This document shows, one piece after another, positions 1 through 7,020 of a DNA stretch of 12,279 bases. The position numbers and the translations under genes were made by a program. This DNA is from Candidatus Latescibacteria bacterium 4484_181 (GTDB lineage Bacteria; Latescibacterota; MVCY01): the NCBI GenBank assembly GCA_002049985.1, contig MVCY01000016.1:1-12279 (forward strand), given 5' to 3'. The stretch's first letter is position 1. Every line of letters starts with the position of its first letter. The notes beneath the pieces were generated by a model, which did not search any database, was not told where the DNA came from, and saw only the letters and a program-made list of their open reading frames with translations.

Positions 1-84
1 AAAGCCAAACTACGCAGTGAGGCAGAAGCCAATGTCGAAAAAGCAGTTCTGTTTATTATTCAACAATCCTTTCCCTCAAGTTAG
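1..84 (+). CDS. V/A-type ATPase peripheral-stalk subunit G/H, C-terminal end (partial)
   Basis: The window opens inside a reading frame whose last 27 residues are visible, ending at the TAG at 82-84. The text (...SEAEANVEKAVLFIIQ...) is charged, alanine- and glutamate-rich, and then turns hydrophobic. This matches the way the small coiled-coil stalk subunit (NtpF/AtpH, COG2811 family) usually ends, with an 'a..n...Av.lIi..f' pattern. In the Enterococcus-type order F-I-K-E this subunit sits directly before subunit I, which is exactly its position here. The identification therefore rests on a short match plus context. The N-terminus lies outside the window. It could be another coiled-coil protein, but the position makes the ATPase stalk the best reading. 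Confidence 0.55.
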   Translation, partial: KAKLRSEAEANVEKAVLFIIQQSFPSS

Positions 85-309
85 CTGACTGTGAAGTCAA
101 AGCCCTAACAATCAGATGTTGAGTTATATAGGAAAATGCGGGTTTGGTTTATCTTCAAGCGTCAAGATGCTTGATGAGGATGTATTAGCAGACCCCTTCC
201 AGGACTTTTTTTAGATACTAATGTTCACTTGAACTGCCCTTTCAATTTTGGACTTTGTTATCTGCATTGTGGCTTTTCGATATGCGGTTGTCTAAAGCGG
301 GAGGAACTG
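85..309. other. Spacer between stalk subunit and subunit I; no gene recognised
   Basis: This 225 bp gap is long for a tightly packed V/A-ATPase operon. It holds a 6-bp hairpin (TCAAGC at 155-160 and GCTTGA at 169-174, 8-nt loop) and a run of seven T at 206-212 that is too far from the hairpin to make a classical intrinsic terminator. The ATPase I reading frame stays open back to a TTG/ATG-like start near 229, but those extra 27 codons encode nothing resembling the family. No convincing -35/-10 pair was seen. Confidence 0.5.
299..305 (+). promoter_or_regulatory. Ribosome binding site for subunit I
   Basis: A GGGAGGA stretch lies just before the ATG at 310, with about 5 nt between. It favours this ATG over the in-frame start at 229, which has no comparable site. 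Confidence 0.7.
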
Positions 310-2301
310 ATGGCTGTGTCCCCAATGCTGAAGGTGCAAATATACGCTCACCTTTCAGAAAAAGATCGCTTGATCGAAAGACTTCAGGATACAGGAGCCT
401 TTCATGCGGTAAATTTTCATGAAAACTATGCTGAGGCTGATCTTGTCAGCCCCCTCAGCGATCAGGAGGCGCCTGCCCGTCAATTAGAGGACATACTTTC
501 CTCTGTTCAGTTTGCCAGCAACTATTTGGCCGAGTTTGAACAACCCAGGGGAATGCTTTCTAAGTTGTCAGGCACAAAGATATTGTTGAGTCCAGAGGAA
601 TACGGACGGATAACTCGTGAGTTTGATTACCGTCAGGTGGTGAGGAAGTGCGAGAACCTCAGTGCTACCAGGGCTCACCTCGCCGCCGAACACAACCGAC
701 TTTCGTCCTTACAGAAAGAACTACTTCCGTGGACGCCTTTAGATATCCCCTTAGAACAGTTAAGGTCAACTCGCAGTGCTGACCTTTTTTGGGGTAGCCT
801 TCCAATCGGAAACTACAGCCGGTTGGAAAGCGAACTGTCTGAGCTGACAGACCAGTTTGAGCTCGTCAGAGTCAACCAGGACGAGAGGAGAGACTATATC
901 TTGCTTTTCTGTTCTAAAGAGTTCTCCCCTCAAGTGAAGGAGTCTCTCGCCCAGCTCGATTTCTCCGAGTCCTCTCCGGTTGAGCTCAAAGGCACTCCCC
1001 GGCAGATACTGAAGGAATTGGAGCTGGAGCTTAGTAACAACCTTCTGGCTCAACAGAAAGCCATCGAAGAGAGCAAGGAGTTGGTGGCCTTTCGGCCTCA
1101 GTTGCTTGTGTTAATAGATCACTATTCTAATCTGCTCCAGCAGAAGCTGATTCAGGCCAATTTCGCTCGTACTGCGCAGACATTTGTGGCAGAGGGGTGG
1201 ATCAGAAAAAGAGATCTCCCCAGTTTCAAAAAGAGCATAGAGACTGAATTTGAGGCAGTGCGAGTTCTGCCCGCCGAACCTTTACCAGGGGAAGAGCCTC
1301 CGGTTCTGTTGGAGAACACCAGGCTGGTAGAGCCTTTCCAGATGATCACTGACCTCTATGGGACCCCCCGGTATTTCGACGTAGACCCCAGTCTCCCCTT
1401 AGCGCCCTTCTTTGTCATCTCCCTGGGGGCGTGTTTAACCGATGCTGGCTACGGAGTGGTGGTAGCCCTGCTCAGTTTTCTTGCCCTTCGACTCTTCAGG
1501 TTCGGCCAGGGCACCAGAAGATTGCTTCAGGTCTGTTTCTGGGGTGGCTTGGGCACAATAGTGATAGGCATCTTGACCGGGGGATATTTTGGCATCAACT
1601 TTGACTCCCTTCCTCCTTCATTCCAGAGCATTAAGATACTGCGGAACAGGTTTATGCTCTTTGACCCTCTGAAGAATCCATTGATATTTCTGGAGGTCTG
1701 TTTAGTCTTCGGATTCATTCAAATCTGTGTGGGGCTGTTGATCCGGTTTTACCGTAACCTCCGAGACGGTATGTTCTTGGATGGCATCCTGGATCAGGTC
1801 TCCTGGCTGGCTATTTTAAACGGGGCGGTCATCTTTGCCTTGAGCAAGGCGGGGGTTGTCGGCCCAGGGGCAGGTGTTTTGGGCAAGTGGATGATATTGC
1901 CGGGTATGGCAACCGTGGTGTTGTTTGCCGGCAGGGCCAACAAAAACATCATCGCCAGGTTGGGGGCCGGATTGTTCTCCCTCTATGGGATCACCAGCTA
2001 CTTAGGGGATGTTCTCTCTTACTCCAGGCTTCTCGCCCTGGGCATGGCCACCAGCGTCATCGCCTTGGTGGTCAACACTATAGCCTCGATGGTCTCTCAT
2101 ATCCCAGTGGTGGGAATGCTGGCGATGTTGCTGATTCTGATAGGAGGGCATCTGTTTAACATAGCCATAAATCTGCTCAGCGGTTTTATCCATACTATGA
2201 GGCTTCAGTTTGTTGAATTCTTCAGCAAATTCTTAGAAGCAGGAGGCAAAGAGTTCAAACCTTTCAGAAAACAGTACCAGTTTCTGTTGGTCGCGCGATA
2301 G
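310..2301 (+). CDS. ntpI: V/A-type ATP synthase subunit I (a-subunit homologue)
   Basis: This is the 663-residue membrane stator subunit that forms the proton or sodium half-channels against the c-ring. Residues 1 to about 340 are a soluble, partly coiled-coil N-terminal domain, opening with the family-like 'MLKVQIYAHLSEKDRLIERL'. Residues from about 345 on are a multi-helix membrane domain, entered through 'PFQMITDLYGTPRYFDVDP' and 'TDAGYG'. The motif SYSRLLALGMA contains Arg573 (codon 2026-2028), the equivalent of the essential arginine of yeast Vph1 (R735). The family end signature 'EFFSKFLEAGGKEFKPF' is present. I chose the ATG at 310 because of its strong ribosome binding site and because the protein then begins where homologues do; the frame is open back to 229. 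The last residues (LLVAR) do not look like a family ending, and the gene overlaps the homology region of subunit K downstream. Confidence 0.93.
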   Translation: MAVSPMLKVQIYAHLSEKDRLIERLQDTGAFHAVNFHENYAEADLVSPLSDQEAPARQLEDILSSVQFASNYLAEFEQPRGMLSKLSGTKILLSPEEYGRITREFDYRQVVRKCENLSATRAHLAAEHNRLSSLQKELLPWTPLDIPLEQLRSTRSADLFWGSLPIGNYSRLESELSELTDQFELVRVNQDERRDYILLFCSKEFSPQVKESLAQLDFSESSPVELKGTPRQILKELELELSNNLLAQQKAIEESKELVAFRPQLLVLIDHYSNLLQQKLIQANFARTAQTFVAEGWIRKRDLPSFKKSIETEFEAVRVLPAEPLPGEEPPVLLENTRLVEPFQMITDLYGTPRYFDVDPSLPLAPFFVISLGACLTDAGYGVVVALLSFLALRLFRFGQGTRRLLQVCFWGGLGTIVIGILTGGYFGINFDSLPPSFQSIKILRNRFMLFDPLKNPLIFLEVCLVFGFIQICVGLLIRFYRNLRDGMFLDGILDQVSWLAILNGAVIFALSKAGVVGPGAGVLGKWMILPGMATVVLFAGRANKNIIARLGAGLFSLYGITSYLGDVLSYSRLLALGMATSVIALVVNTIASMVSHIPVVGMLAMLLILIGGHLFNIAINLLSGFIHTMRLQFVEFFSKFLEAGGKEFKPFRKQYQFLLVAR

Positions 2302-2723
2302 GTTCGGCTATTGGAGTAGGGCTCACTGCCCAGGTAGCCAATGGGGTGTTAAGCGAGCAGCCAGACCTATTTGGTAAGGCACTTCTGCTCACTGCCCTCC
2401 CAGGAACCCAGGGGATCTATGGTTTTTTGATTGGGTTTCTGGTGATAATGAAACTTGGGCTGATCGGTACCCCAACGGGTGTTCCCTTTTATAAGGTTAT
2501 AACCGTAGGGCAGGGATGGCAGATGTTCGCCAGTTGCCTTCCGGTGGCATTTGCTGGACTTCTGTCGGCGATACATCAGGGCAGGGCCTGTGCCGCCGGC
2601 GTGGAGATGACCGCCAAGCAGCCCGATCAGGCTGGAAAGGCTTTAGTGCTGGCGGTGTTTGTAGAGTTCTACGCCGTGTTGGGACTGCTGGCGTCGATCC
2701 TCCTGATCTACAGAAGTTGGTAA
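2289..2723 (+). CDS. ntpK: V/A-type ATP synthase subunit K (c-ring proteolipid), 5' end missing or abnormal
   Basis: This frame encodes the double-hairpin rotor proteolipid. Recognisable sequence begins with GRAIGSAIGVGLTAQ, continues through the signature PGTQGIYGFLIGFL, and ends with the fourth helix carrying the ion-binding glutamate in VFVEFYAVLG (codon 2664-2666). The frame is open only from 2217. Between there and 2346 it contains no ATG, GTG or TTG; the first canonical start is GTG 2346, which falls after helix 1 and so cannot be the native start. Residues just upstream (RVQTFQKTVPVSV) are not hydrophobic, so the first half of helix 1, roughly 20 residues by comparison with Enterococcus NtpK, is absent. 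The coordinates given mark homology, not a proven start. Possible explanations are a deletion at the I/K junction, an assembly error, or a non-canonical start. The identity of the family is secure; whether the product works is not. Confidence 0.8.
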   Translation, partial: GRAIGSAIGVGLTAQVANGVLSEQPDLFGKALLLTALPGTQGIYGFLIGFLVIMKLGLIGTPTGVPFYKVITVGQGWQMFASCLPVAFAGLLSAIHQGRACAAGVEMTAKQPDQAGKALVLAVFVEFYAVLGLLASILLIYRSW

Positions 2724-2735
2724 TGATATGGAAAG

Positions 2736-2740
2736 AGGAG
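2736..2740 (+). promoter_or_regulatory. Ribosome binding site for subunit E
   Basis: AGGAG lies 5 nt before the ATG at 2746. It supports that start over the in-frame ATG at 2728, which has no such site. Confidence 0.6.
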
Positions 2741-2745
2741 AGGCA

Positions 2746-3366
2746 ATGCCGGTAAAAGTCATCACTGACAAGATAATTGACGATGCTCGGGCCGAGGCCG
2801 ACAAGATCATAAAACGGGCTGAGACAGAGACAGCAAAGATAAAGAAGGAGACAGAAGAGGAGATAGGGCTTATCGAGGCGCAAACAAAAAAACAGTCCGC
2901 TTTGCAGGCAGAGGAGGAAAAAGAGAGACTCCTCTCTGCAGCGGAAATGGAGTTGAAGAAAGAGCTACTGCGGGAAAAACAGGTGCTTCTCGATGAGACT
3001 TTCCGGAAGGCGAGGAACAAAGTCCTCACTATGCAGCCCGAACAATACAGGGAGCTTATGGGCGGTCTTCTGCTCACCGCCTCTGAAAGCGGCGACGAAG
3101 AGGTGATTGTCGCCGAATCGGATAAGGATAAAATCACAGCAGAGCTGCTGGAAAAAGTTAACCAGAAACTCCGAACTAACGGAAAGAAGGGAGAATTGAC
3201 GCTCTCTTCCGAAAAAAGAGATATGTCTGGCGGATTTGTGCTCCGCAAGGGAAGAAAGGAGATCAATTGTTCTCTGGAGACTCTGTTTGCCTCGGCCCGG
3301 ATGGAATTGGAATCGAAAGTGGCAGCGATACTCTTTGATAAAGAGAAAATGGGACATATTGGGTGA
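2746..3366 (+). CDS. ntpE: V/A-type ATP synthase subunit E (peripheral stalk)
   Basis: The 206-residue product is the stalk subunit that pairs with the G/H subunit and links the membrane sector to the catalytic head. Residues 1 to about 90 are a nearly uninterrupted charged coiled coil (IIDDARAEADKIIKRAETET and onward). The C-terminal half is a small globular domain with the family-like stretch 'SGGFVLRKGRKEINCSLETL' followed by 'LESKVAAILF'. The length fits the family. The gene starts 22 bp after the stop of subunit K; an alternative in-frame ATG at 2728 would add six residues. The next genes in comparable operons (C, F, A, B, D) are not found downstream in this window. They must lie elsewhere in the genome or be missing from the assembly here. 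Confidence 0.88.
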   Translation: MPVKVITDKIIDDARAEADKIIKRAETETAKIKKETEEEIGLIEAQTKKQSALQAEEEKERLLSAAEMELKKELLREKQVLLDETFRKARNKVLTMQPEQYRELMGGLLLTASESGDEEVIVAESDKDKITAELLEKVNQKLRTNGKKGELTLSSEKRDMSGGFVLRKGRKEINCSLETLFASARMELESKVAAILFDKEKMGHIG

Positions 3367-3550
3367 GCGTCCGCTTGGATTGATTCTACGGGCACAGAGG
3401 ACTTTTTTTATAATTGATTCGTAAAAAGGTCCAGTCGAAAAAGGCCGATTCCTTAGAGAACGTCGTCCATTCCACATTGAGAACAGGTGTAGGAGGCGTC
3501 TCCAGACGCCGACAAAATCCGGCTCTGGAGAACTCTCCGTAGAGATAGAT
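3367..3550. other. Gene-free junction between ATPase operon and DUF2723 gene
   Basis: No subunit C or other recognisable coding sequence is present. The stretch includes a T-run (TTTTTTT, 3403-3409) with no strong stem before it, and a REP-like inverted repeat at 3495-3510. The reading frame of the downstream gene is open back to 3425, but the extra residues are charged and contain no membrane helix. The region therefore does not supply the missing start of the DUF2723 protein. Confidence 0.5.
3495..3510. repeat. REP-like inverted repeat (GGCGTCT-CC-AGACGCC)
   Basis: Two perfect 7-bp arms, GGCGTCT and AGACGCC, are separated by two bases. They are preceded by GGTGTAGGA and followed by GACAAAATCC. 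From memory, GTAGG-GGCGTCT-type palindromes are dispersed in intergenic regions of several uncultivated bacterial genomes; this was not checked here. A shorter, degenerate copy in the opposite orientation may lie at 9772-9798. Confidence 0.5.
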
Positions 3551-5923
3551 GTGGGGGACGAGCCAGCACTGCTGCCAGGACCTGCATTGTCCGAGAGCAT
3601 TCAAGATGTAGCAAACTGTGGAGAGTTTATCGCCACCTCCTACATCCTTGGGGTTCCGCATCCCCCGGGTGCCCCCCTATACACACTGATAGGAAGGCTG
3701 TTCACCCTGTTGCCCCTTCCTGTTGAGGTGGCAGCTCGGGTTAACTTGATATCCGTGCTCACCAGCGCATTAGCCATTCTTCTCCTCTATCTGATCACCG
3801 TCAGATTGATAAAACTGTGGCGAGGAGAACCAGCCTCTTTTCCCGAAGAACTCGCCACTTACGGTGGAGGAGTGATAGCTGCCCTCTCTCTTGCGTTCTC
3901 TGACACCTTCTGGTTTAACGCTGTGGAGGCAGAGGTGTATGCCCCGGCGATGTTTCTTCTTATGCTTGCGCTCTGGCTCTCTCTGCTCTGGCTGGAAAGA
4001 CATCAGGAGCCGGACAGTTTGAAATACCTGCTGGTTGTAGCCTATATCTTTGGCATTGGGGGAGGCATACATATCCTCTGCTGGCTTACCGCCCCAGCCA
4101 TCTTTTTGCTGATTCTACTTGTTGACCCCAGGCCCCTGAAGAACCCGAAGTTTTGGCTCCTCGGGGCATCTCTTTTTGTGCTGGGTTATTCGACTTATCT
4201 TTCGCTGCTGATAAGGTCGGGGATGAACCCGGCCATCGACGAGAACAATCCGGAGAACCTGCGCAACTTCATAGCATTTCTGCAGCGGAAGCAGTACGGG
4301 GCAGAGAATATGATCTTCGCTATGTTCAACCGGAAGGCGCCGCTGTTTGGCTACCAGATAGCTATGTTCATAAAATATTTCTTGCAGCAGTTCCCCTTGC
4401 CTTTTCCAAAGGTTGAGCTGATTTTCCACCGGGTGACCGAAGACCACACCCCTGTTCAGGTGGCGGTTCCTTTCATTCCTCTGGCTCTTGGATTTGTAGG
4501 GATGTATCTGCACGGCAAGTTCGATTCTAAACGATTCTGGCCGTTCCTCATCCTGTTTCTGTTGGCGGGATTTGGCCTGGTTGGCTACCTCAATATGGCC
4601 GACCCTCAGGCCCGGGAGAGGGACTACTTCTTTGTTGGTGCTTCAGGTATATTCGCCATCTGGATGGGAATAGCCGCCTCTGCTCTGCTATACTACCTGG
4701 GCAAGAGGCTGCGCCTGCCAGTGGCCGCCTCCGCCCTGGGGATTCTTTTTCTGACGATTCCAGTCAATTTCCTCATCCGAAACTATCATTCTCACGACCG
4801 CACTGGTAATTACATCGCCTATGACTATGCGTACAATCTTCTTCAATCCTGCGAACCCAACGCTATCCTTTTCACCAACGGGGACAATGACACCTTTCCC
4901 CTATGGTGTCTACAGGAAGTCTATGGAGTCCGAAAGGATGTGAAAGTAGTTAATCTCAGTCTTCTCAATACACACTGGTATATCAAACAACTTAAGCACA
5001 ACGGCGTACCGATAGGTCTAAGCGACCGGGATATTGAAAGAGTGTCCGTATACTACTGGCCCAAACCGAAAGAGGTGAAGGTGGCCGGACTCTCTTGGGA
5101 GCTTTCTGCTCCTAAAGGCTTTAATCTATTGCGAGTGCAAGACATAATGATTGTCAGAATCATACGAGCTAACAGGTGGAGACTGCCCATCTATTTTGCT
5201 GTAACCGTATCTGAGATGAACAAAATAGGGCTGGACGAGTATCTGGCCATGGAGGGGATGGTCTTTAGACTGCTCAGAAACAAAGATAGATATCCAACAG
5301 TGAGGGTAGCAGGTAACCGCGAGGTGCAATTTCATACAGAAAAGGCCTCGCATAACCTTCTGGAGGTATATCAATACCGGGGAGTTAAGGATCCAAAGGT
5401 CTTCAAAGATTGGAATACAAGAAAACTCCTGGGAAACTACAAGTTTGCTTTTCTTGTGCTCACCGAGGCCTATCTGGAGAACGGAGACAAAGAAGGGGCC
5501 TATCGGACGATGAAAAAATTCCAAGATGTACTCTCTATGGGCTGGGCCGAATATCATACTTTGGCCGAGCTCTGCTTTAGAATGGGAAACGAAGAGGAAG
5601 CGAAATCTTATCTTGACCAGGGTCTGCTTTCTGCTCGGGATAATCCCCGGGCAGTTGGCTATTTAGCGGCCCTTGCGGAAAAATTGGGAGAGAGGGACAA
5701 GGCCGTGGAGGCTTATCGACGGCTGATCTCTGTAGCTCCTTCTGCTCCGGATGGATATTACGGGTTGGCAATGCTGTTGAAAAAAGAAGGGGATTACCGA
5801 GGTGCCCTTCATGTCTTGGAGAAACTCATACCCTTCTACCCTGAGGATGAACAATTGAAGAAAGAAGTTGAACTCCTGCGGCAGAACGCCGCCGCTCAGG
5901 AAAGCCTGAAGAGGGTAAAGTAA
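3551..5923 (+). CDS. DUF2723 family GT-C-like membrane glycosyltransferase with C-terminal TPR repeats; 5' end probably truncated
   Basis: The 790-residue product belongs to the DUF2723 (PF11028) family. Its human member TMEM260 is an O-mannosyltransferase (CAZy GT117), so transfer of a sugar from a lipid carrier to exported protein or glycan is the likely role. Family landmarks are CGEFIATSYILGVPHPPGAP at residues 23-42, RERDYFF at 355-361, and FTNGDNDTFPLW at 441-452. The first half has many membrane helices. Residues about 628-780 form several TPR units, suggesting a periplasmic protein-binding tail. Family members normally begin with a membrane helix ending in a 'laPtv..fwD(C/S)GEF' pattern. 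Here the helix is absent and the Asp before CGEF is Asn22. The GTG at 3551 is the assumed start; it has no good ribosome binding site, and similarity to the family begins only near residue 22. A rearrangement or assembly join just upstream of 3617 would explain both oddities. The acceptor substrate is unknown. Confidence 0.85.
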   Translation: MGDEPALLPGPALSESIQDVANCGEFIATSYILGVPHPPGAPLYTLIGRLFTLLPLPVEVAARVNLISVLTSALAILLLYLITVRLIKLWRGEPASFPEELATYGGGVIAALSLAFSDTFWFNAVEAEVYAPAMFLLMLALWLSLLWLERHQEPDSLKYLLVVAYIFGIGGGIHILCWLTAPAIFLLILLVDPRPLKNPKFWLLGASLFVLGYSTYLSLLIRSGMNPAIDENNPENLRNFIAFLQRKQYGAENMIFAMFNRKAPLFGYQIAMFIKYFLQQFPLPFPKVELIFHRVTEDHTPVQVAVPFIPLALGFVGMYLHGKFDSKRFWPFLILFLLAGFGLVGYLNMADPQARERDYFFVGASGIFAIWMGIAASALLYYLGKRLRLPVAASALGILFLTIPVNFLIRNYHSHDRTGNYIAYDYAYNLLQSCEPNAILFTNGDNDTFPLWCLQEVYGVRKDVKVVNLSLLNTHWYIKQLKHNGVPIGLSDRDIERVSVYYWPKPKEVKVAGLSWELSAPKGFNLLRVQDIMIVRIIRANRWRLPIYFAVTVSEMNKIGLDEYLAMEGMVFRLLRNKDRYPTVRVAGNREVQFHTEKASHNLLEVYQYRGVKDPKVFKDWNTRKLLGNYKFAFLVLTEAYLENGDKEGAYRTMKKFQDVLSMGWAEYHTLAELCFRMGNEEEAKSYLDQGLLSARDNPRAVGYLAALAEKLGERDKAVEAYRRLISVAPSAPDGYYGLAMLLKKEGDYRGALHVLEKLIPFYPEDEQLKKEVELLRQNAAAQESLKRVK

Positions 5924-5932
5924 TATAGCAAT

Positions 5933-6997
5933 ATGCGGATATTGGTTATAAGTCTCGCGGGAATTGGGAACACACTTCTTTCTACCCCAGCAGTTAGACT
6001 GTTGCGTGAGACCTTTCCTGAGGCACACATTGCTGCTCTGGTGATGTTCAAAGGGGCTAGAGAACTGTTGGAAACCAACCCCTATATTGACGAAGTCCTA
6101 TACTGGGATTTCCTAAACAGAAACCCCATAAGGTCCCTAAACTTCTTATTCTATCTCAGAAAAAGAAAGTTTGATGTTTCCCTGAACGCCTATCCAGCCA
6201 ATCGCAGAGAATACAACTTAATCAGTTTCCTGATTGGAGCGAAGAAGAGATTAGGTCACAGGTATAACCACCAAGACAGCTTGAACTTCAATTTTTTGAA
6301 TAACAGGACAATCCACGAAGAGGATGAGAGACATGATATAGAGGAGAATATCGCTCTGGTGCAAGTTCTGGGATGTAAGGGACGTGAAGGGCGAGGAGGC
6401 GAGATCTGGCTCGCTGATGCAGATAGAAGATTTGCTGAAGAGTGGTTATCCAAAGAAAAACTTGAAGACGGTCTATTGATAGGATTCCATCCTGGCACAG
6501 CCAGATTCAAAAACCAACAGAGAAGGCGCTGGGCGAAAGAGAAATTCGCGCAACTCGCAGATATCCTCTCTAAGAGGTATAAAGCCAAAACGATTATCTT
6601 TGGTGGTCCGGATGAGATTCAATTAGCTGAGGAAATCCTTGCCCTGATGGAATGTAAAGGTTATTTGGCAAAAGGCATAACATTGCGACAAACTGCAGCC
6701 CTAATTGAAAGATGTGATCTATTTGTGAGCAACGATTCAGGGCTTATGCACGTAGCAGCCGCTCTGAAGGTTCCGGTGGTAGCTATCTTCGGGCCAACCA
6801 ACCCGGTCTGGGTCCGTCCCTATTGCACTAAATATACTATAGTTAGAAAGGAGCTTCCCTGCAGTCCCTGTTTCTTTTATTCTCCCCAACCACTATCCTG
6901 TCGGCGAGGAGATTTTGCCTGCATCGATCAAATTGACGTAGAGGATGTCCTAAACGGCGTCATGAAGTTAATGAAATCCGAGGGTTTAGTTACATAA
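5933..6997 (+). CDS. Glycosyltransferase family 9 (heptosyltransferase-like)
   Basis: This 354-residue cytoplasmic GT-B enzyme resembles WaaC/WaaF-type heptosyltransferases, which add sugars to lipopolysaccharide core. The N-terminal Rossmann half starts MRILVISLAGIGNTLLSTP, and the second half begins at 'GFHPGTARFKNQ'. The family signature NDSGLMHVAAAL starts at N267 and runs into VPVVAIFGPTNP. A C310-x-x-C313 pair followed by further cysteines is typical of many GT9 proteins. The residue aligned with the proposed catalytic Asp13 of Aquifex WaaC is Asn13 (GIGN rather than GIGD). I recall GIGN/GLGN variants in other GT9 subfamilies, so the enzyme may act on a different sugar rather than be inactive. 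The ATG lies 9 bp after the DUF2723 stop, without an obvious Shine-Dalgarno sequence, which suggests co-transcription and perhaps translational coupling. The exact donor and acceptor cannot be read from the sequence. Confidence 0.9.
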   Translation: MRILVISLAGIGNTLLSTPAVRLLRETFPEAHIAALVMFKGARELLETNPYIDEVLYWDFLNRNPIRSLNFLFYLRKRKFDVSLNAYPANRREYNLISFLIGAKKRLGHRYNHQDSLNFNFLNNRTIHEEDERHDIEENIALVQVLGCKGREGRGGEIWLADADRRFAEEWLSKEKLEDGLLIGFHPGTARFKNQQRRRWAKEKFAQLADILSKRYKAKTIIFGGPDEIQLAEEILALMECKGYLAKGITLRQTAALIERCDLFVSNDSGLMHVAAALKVPVVAIFGPTNPVWVRPYCTKYTIVRKELPCSPCFFYSPQPLSCRRGDFACIDQIDVEDVLNGVMKLMKSEGLVT

Positions 6998-7020
6998 GTC
7001 ACAAAAGACACACAAAGCCG
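6998..7020. repeat. CACAAAG-type repeat remnant forming the intergenic leader
   Basis: The whole 23-bp gap between the GT9 gene and the next start reads GTCACAAAAGACACACAAAG plus CCG. Two imperfect CACAAAG units are followed directly by the ATG, and there is no Shine-Dalgarno sequence. The same kind of unit (CGCAAAG) recurs at 11894-11930. Confidence 0.4.

Noticed and set aside
201..213. AGGACTTTTTTTA shared with 3398-3410, flanking the I-K-E genes
   Set aside because: A 13-base match, largely a T-run, is expected about once by chance in a 12 kb sequence. Neither copy has a proper stem for an intrinsic terminator.
229..309. Longer start for subunit I at 229
   Set aside because: The added 27 residues do not resemble the family, and the strong ribosome binding site sits before 310.
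2643..3395. 250-codon open frame on the minus strand
   Set aside because: It lies antisense to the well-supported subunit E gene and part of K. Its serine- and phenylalanine-rich product is what the complement of a Lys/Glu/Ala coiled-coil gene gives.
2965..3661. Minus-strand open frames across the E-to-DUF2723 junction
   Set aside because: They are low-complexity and match no family. They overlap supported coding sequence at both ends, so I kept the junction as non-coding.
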